DNA from: Limonium bicolor
Lineage: Eukaryota > Streptophyta > Magnoliopsida > Caryophyllales > Plumbaginaceae
DNA: 64,000 nt
NCBI GenBank assembly: GCA_023374045.1
Contig: CM041776.1
Location: forward strand, 321,495,925-321,559,924
Reading direction: 5' to 3'
Shown: piece after piece, positions 60,066 to 64,000 of the stretch
Numbering within the stretch: position 1 is the first letter of the stretch
Layout of the letters: every line of letters starts with the position of its first letter
Made by a program: the position numbers and the translations under genes
Notes under the pieces: model-generated
What the model saw: the letters and a program-made list of their open reading frames with translations, nothing else
Databases searched by the model: none
Told to the model about the DNA's origin: nothing

Positions 60066-60453
60066 AAATTGTAATTTAATTCTTATCATGTTTGTGTTGA
60101 ATGCATTCTTGCATGCTAGGTCGTTAGTTACGAGCTTCATATTCCATTTTTTCTTATCTTCGTCCTATCGATAGTTTACGAGAAACGAAAAAATAGGAAG
60201 AAAGTGACTATATTTTTACTATTTTTTTCTTTTCATCATCCTATTTAAGTCCACCCCTCAAATCTCCAAGCTGTCTAGATTTATTTGGGGTTTTGTTTTG
60301 TTAAAACGGACTCCTTTTCTTCTGTTTGAAAGAGTATTCTTCATTTTTTTTTCTTTTTGAACTACTACTATCTTTCCAGCCACAACACGAATTTTAGTCC
60401 GGAGAGGATGATGGACAATAATTAATCCAGTGGTCCGCATGATGGCAGGTTAG
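60066..60453. other. Intergenic between two LINEs
   Basis: AT-rich, no recognised coding; may include LINE 5' leader sequence. Confidence 0.4.
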
Positions 60454-62036
60454 TTTTTTTTTTTTATAATTATGCTAACAAGTAGCGTACAGGTGGTTGT
60501 TGCCAAAAAAAAAAACAAATTCTGCAGCTAACTAGGGGTGTTCTAGCTGATAAGAACAGAGGGTAGCAGAAAGTAACAAACAGACTAGATAGTATTAAAA
60601 AGATCTTTGATGTTTGAGCTATTCATGACCAGATTGCAAGACAGCCTTCGAAGCTCCTTTGCTCCACACCGCTCTAGGATTTGCAATTTGATTTGTGAGG
60701 TCAACCTGTCCCAGTCGATGGATTTGTGCTCAAAAATAATACCATTTATTGCAGACCACAGACTGTAGGTGACGAACATGAAAGTGGCTTGCCAGACCTT
60801 GCTAGCTCTTTGCGACGGGGGGATACACACCAGTTCTCAAACAGATGCTGAATGTTCACCGCTATAATCTGAGGAACTCCCCACCACTGGAAAATATTCA
60901 TCCAAACTCTATGGCTCACCGCGCAGGACAGGAATAGATGATCTTTTGTTTCAACAGCAGTAGAGCATAGCGGGCAAAATATTTGATTCAGTGTAGCAAT
61001 GTTCATACTGAACAGCCTCTCTCTGGTTACCAACTTGTTATTTAGCAGAAACCAATTAAATACCTCGACTCTTGGTGGTGCCAGATTACACCAAAAGAAT
61101 TTGTGCCAAGAGGGAGGATGAGGGCAGCGTACCTTTACTAGTTCAGTATAGCAGCTACTGACAGAAAACACACCTTCCTTTCCTGCTGTCCACCGGAGTT
61201 TATCATCTTCGTTTCTGGGCATCACAGCATTGTCACTTAGGAAGTTCAACATTTGATGCACTTCTTCCGTTTCGTATACAAAGAGGGGCCGCCTCCACTG
61301 TAGATGCCACTGCCAAACAACTCCCAACCACCACAGCCTACTTCGGCAATAGTTGTAGTTTTCGAATTGCTAATCAGAAACAGTCTAGGAAATTTAGTGC
61401 GAAGGTTGTTCTCACCTATCCAGTGGTCCAGCCAAAACCTGATCGATGCACCATTACCAACCATCCACCTGAGATTTCTATCTAGTACCTCTTGGTTGAT
61501 ATAGTTCCAAGCCCCAATTGACACAATTTCCTTCCATGCTCCTCTCCGAGGCACTCTTCCCCATGAATGGTCAGTCACCGGCAACTGGATATCTTGGTTG
61601 TACACCGAAGATATTATTTGTTTCCACAATTGTGCATTAGAGGTTTGATACTTCCACCACCACTTCAGCATCAATGCCGTGTTTCGCTTCTCATGGTCAC
61701 ACAAGCCCAGACCTCCCAATTGCCTAGGTTTCGCCATAGACTTCCAGCTCATGAGGGCGATACCCTTTCGCTCATCTCTTCCCCACAAGAATTTCCTTTG
61801 CATCGAAGTAATTTTTTCTACCACTGTCCTGGGCATACGGAAGAGGCTCATGAAATACATTGGTAAACTATCAAGTACTGCTCGAATTAAAACCAATCTA
61901 CCAGCATACGACAAACAGGAGGACTTCCACCGGCTCAGTCTAGCCTCAATCTTCGAGATGACTGGACGCCACGTTTTCAGTTTTCCTAGGATTCTCTCCA
62001 AGGGGGAGGCCGAGATAGGAACTGGGTAAGGATTCG
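60454..62036 (-). pseudogene. 5'-truncated LINE ORF2 (second lineage) with poly(A) end
   Basis: Minus-strand frames: LPSSYLGLPLGENPRK at about 62030 (frameshift), then 62001-61246 with GKLKTWRPVISKIEARLSRW, SCLSYAGRLVLIRAVL, RKFLWGRDERKG and MAKPRQLGGLGLCDHEKRN. Next come 61327-60746 with APPRVEVFNWFLLNNKL and CPLCSTAVETKDHLFLSC (zf-RVT) and the terminal 60830-60585 ending DLFNTI. No RNase H follows, unlike the LINE at 54.6 kb, so it belongs to a different lineage. The T-run at 60454-60465 marks the tail. Confidence 0.87.
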
Positions 62037-62860
62037 CTCCAAGGTGCTGGAACTACAACACTTGGTGAGAGGATGAGATCTTGGTGAATGTGATGTGTTC
62101 ATTCCAATCCTCCTAGCACCCCTTTTATAGGAAGATGCCTTCACCCAAGCTTGTAACTTCCCTTAATAAGTGCAGCAGTTACATAAGGAATTAGGACTAC
62201 AAAACCGCCCTCTTAATGATGTGTAACACCCATCATTAATTCCCTTAATAACCAGCAAGAGAAGAAGGAATATGGACAGCATAAAAACCGCCCCATAACC
62301 TTCCCTTTTAATTCCACTTAAACCGCCCATTAATGAAGGAGATGGAGTTACTCTTTAACTCCCATCAGTTGAATAAATCCAACCTCTTCAATGCGTTTAA
62401 TTAGGAATGTTTGTCCTTGCTGCTGCCTTACCTTTCCAATTGCTCCAATTAATACAATAGCACTAATCACATAAGTTACAAGTCAATTAAGAAGATAGCA
62501 ACATAGTTAGTATTCCATAACTCATGCGCCCTTAATTAAGAGAGAGTTACTAGTCCAACTCTTTAACTCTTGTAATCAAAAGAGATAGCTGAATGCACAT
62601 AAAACTCTCCCCATTAATTAACCAAAACCACTCCAGCCATTAAGGAGGGTAGTCCAAAAGACAAACCAAAGATTACCGTAGAAACACATACGGTAACAAC
62701 CCGGTAAAACCCAGTTTTACTCAAGGCCTCAACCAAACTTGCAACAACTAATCAGCAGCTCCAATGGACCTCTAATTACCGCCAAATAATTAGGAAGAAG
62801 ACAAGGAAACTCAAACAACACAACGCAGTCAAAGGCAAGCTCTTCAACAAGAGACTCGGG
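62037..62860 (-). repeat. Probable LTR sequence with minus-strand promoter
   Basis: Directly adjoins the truncated LINE end. On the minus strand CTATAAAAGGGG (62119-62130) is followed by a leader-like GTGCTAGGAGGATTGG and a short transcript-start region, as in an LTR U3/R. No PBS is seen next to it and no TSD was found, so family and borders are open. Confidence 0.45.
62121..62130 (-). promoter_or_regulatory. TATA box in LTR-like sequence
   Basis: Minus-strand CTATAAAAGG in good context. Confidence 0.5.
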
Positions 62861-63440
62861 CGTGCCCCGGGCACCCCTATGCCTAGCGCCCACGCAACCA
62901 GTGCCCAGCACTCATGCGTGCGTCCCTAGCCATTGCCTAAGCCTTGTCACCCGACCCTCGCGCACGCTGTCACAGCCAGCACCCAGTGCCCGTGTCAAAC
63001 GTCGCCCCTTGCGCATGCAGTCACAGCCAGTGCCCGCGCTTAGCGCAACCAGCACCCGTGTCATGCAATGTCGCGCTTGTCGTGACAACTAACTCCTGGC
63101 ACATACAAACCCTCTGGACAAGCATCAAGGCCCATGTCGCACTAGTCATGGCATCACCCTAGGAGTGGATCAGAAGAGTGTTCCAAGTGTTGGGACGCAG
63201 AGCGCGGTGTCAAGAGGCTTGGCTATGCGAGGCAAGCCAAGGGATCGACAGAGTTGTGTGGATAAGGCACACAAGGTCTTGACATGCGAGGGCGTGCTGG
63301 GCGCGCTTAGCACTGACGACGATGGGTGCACCGGGTGCACAGGGTGATCGATGGCACGAGTGCAAGGCGTTGGGCGCAGGGAATCGTGTGCACAGAGTGG
63401 TGGCGAGTGCAGAGGCGCTGGGTGCAGGGCACTAAGGCAC
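62860..63440. repeat. GC-rich short-motif repeats
   Basis: Repeated CAGTGCCC, GCACCCGTGTC and GTGCAGGGCGCTGGG-like motifs, first in CCC-rich and then (from about 63170) in GGG-rich orientation. Base composition is sharply unlike the surroundings. The open frames here contain only these repeats and look non-genic. Confidence 0.6.
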
Positions 63441-63973
63441 GCTTCGAGGTAATCCGATATCCCGTATCGTTATGTTCTTTGTTTGGCTAATGTTGTGTTC
63501 TATTGTGTGGAACGGGTTCACAAGGACAGACCACAGGAGACGTTGAGTGTCTCGAAGGGAGGAAGTTGCCCGAGTCACGAGAGAGCTTTGGAAGGGCGGT
63601 TCCAAAGGTTGAGTGACCTTGCCAAGATGGGTGATACTTCTGAGGCTTACTAGGATGTGGAATGGCCAGACTCTGGGAGTCGTAGTCCATCCTATGTGGC
63701 GTGATTGTGCTCACTATCCCTGGGGAGTAGTTAGAAGCTCAAGGGAAGCGTGGTGGACCTGAGGCCACAGGATCTTACCAAGCTCGGACAAAGGTATGAT
63801 GATACGCTTTGTGCTTAATTTGTTGATTAAGCTAGTTGTTTGATGGTTGCAAGGCAATAGCAACAAGGGGGCGTGAGGGCGCCACATCAATCGACTGTTT
63901 GGGAAATTCTCGGGGTTAGAGTCCTTGAGTCCAAGACCACTTGAGGCTTTGTCGAGGATGTCAAAGCTTGGTT
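63441..63973 (+). other. Probable 3' internal region of an LTR element
   Basis: No domain recognised, but it leads into a polypurine tract and LTR start at the right edge, so it is likely the untranslated end of a plus-strand retrotransposon. Confidence 0.35.
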
Positions 63974-64000
63974 AGGGGAGGATGTTACAATCCTGAACTC
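63974..64000 (+). repeat. Polypurine tract and start of an LTR, cut by window
   Basis: AGGGGAGGA (63974-63982) is followed by TGTTACAATCC, a typical gypsy 3' LTR start. The LTR continues outside the window. Confidence 0.5.

Noticed and set aside
62862..63347. Overlapping short open frames in the GC-rich stretch
   Set aside because: They are products of repetitive GC-rich motifs with stop-poor composition; no conserved motif.

Overview
The window is nuclear DNA of a flowering plant, most likely a eudicot; I cannot name the species. It is AT-rich and almost entirely repetitive. It holds Ty1/copia and Ty3/gypsy (Athila/Tat-type, and probably Tekay/Del-type) LTR elements, several L1-type LINEs with plant-style RNase H or zf-RVT tails, hAT, Mutator, PIF/Harbinger (Tourist) and CACTA elements, and a few broken fragments of cellular genes. 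I see no intact cellular gene, rRNA, tRNA gene or CRISPR locus.

Layout. 1-2818: an apparently intact copia element on the minus strand, cut by the left edge. 2.9-7.2 kb: a decayed plus-strand LINE split by a hAT MITE with a perfect 8-bp target-site duplication (TSD). 7.2-13.5 kb: a foldback element with a minisatellite, a doubtful minus-strand gene remnant, and a Tourist MITE carrying six WRKY-type W-boxes. 13.5-14.15 kb: a fragment of a TRM1-like tRNA methyltransferase gene next to a CACTA-like end. 14.16 to about 35 kb: a nest of LTR elements. A long TGTAACACCC-type LTR sequence is invaded by a 14.4-kb non-autonomous Athila/Tat-type element (18419-32806, TSD CCCAT). That element is itself invaded by a 4.1-kb solo LTR (27385-31483, TSD TATAC), and it is followed by a second solo Athila-type LTR.

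35.0-47.6 kb is a tandem duplication (unit about 6.95 kb). It carries two broken copies of a plant nucleotidyltransferase gene (PAP/OAS1 substrate-binding type) and a CACTA element. Because the copies are alignable, each can serve as the empty site for transposons found only in the other (hAT at 36073 and 42541, Mutator-like MITE at 40183). 49-54.5 kb: LINE fragments, a second Tourist with seven W-boxes, a second GGGTGACGGGT-rich hAT element, and an inverted repeat made of TRM1-like coding sequence. 54.6-62.0 kb: two minus-strand LINEs, the first nearly full length with ORF1 (DUF4283 plus CCHC) and ORF2 (endonuclease, RT, RNase H). 62-64 kb: LTR-like sequence with a minus-strand TATA box, then a GC-rich stretch and a likely plus-strand polypurine tract/LTR junction at the right edge.

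The most striking signal is a 36-bp palindrome alternating with a spacer of about 36 bp (period 71-73 bp, usually with CTCTCG or TCTCGA in the spacer). It occurs four times in the LTR of the Athila-type element, four times in its internal region, and four times, with different outer arms, in the unrelated solo LTR. That solo LTR has inserted inside the loop of one of the first element's palindromes. A third LTR family here carries its own GACCGACC palindromes. The geometry imitates a CRISPR array but the context is plant retrotransposon.
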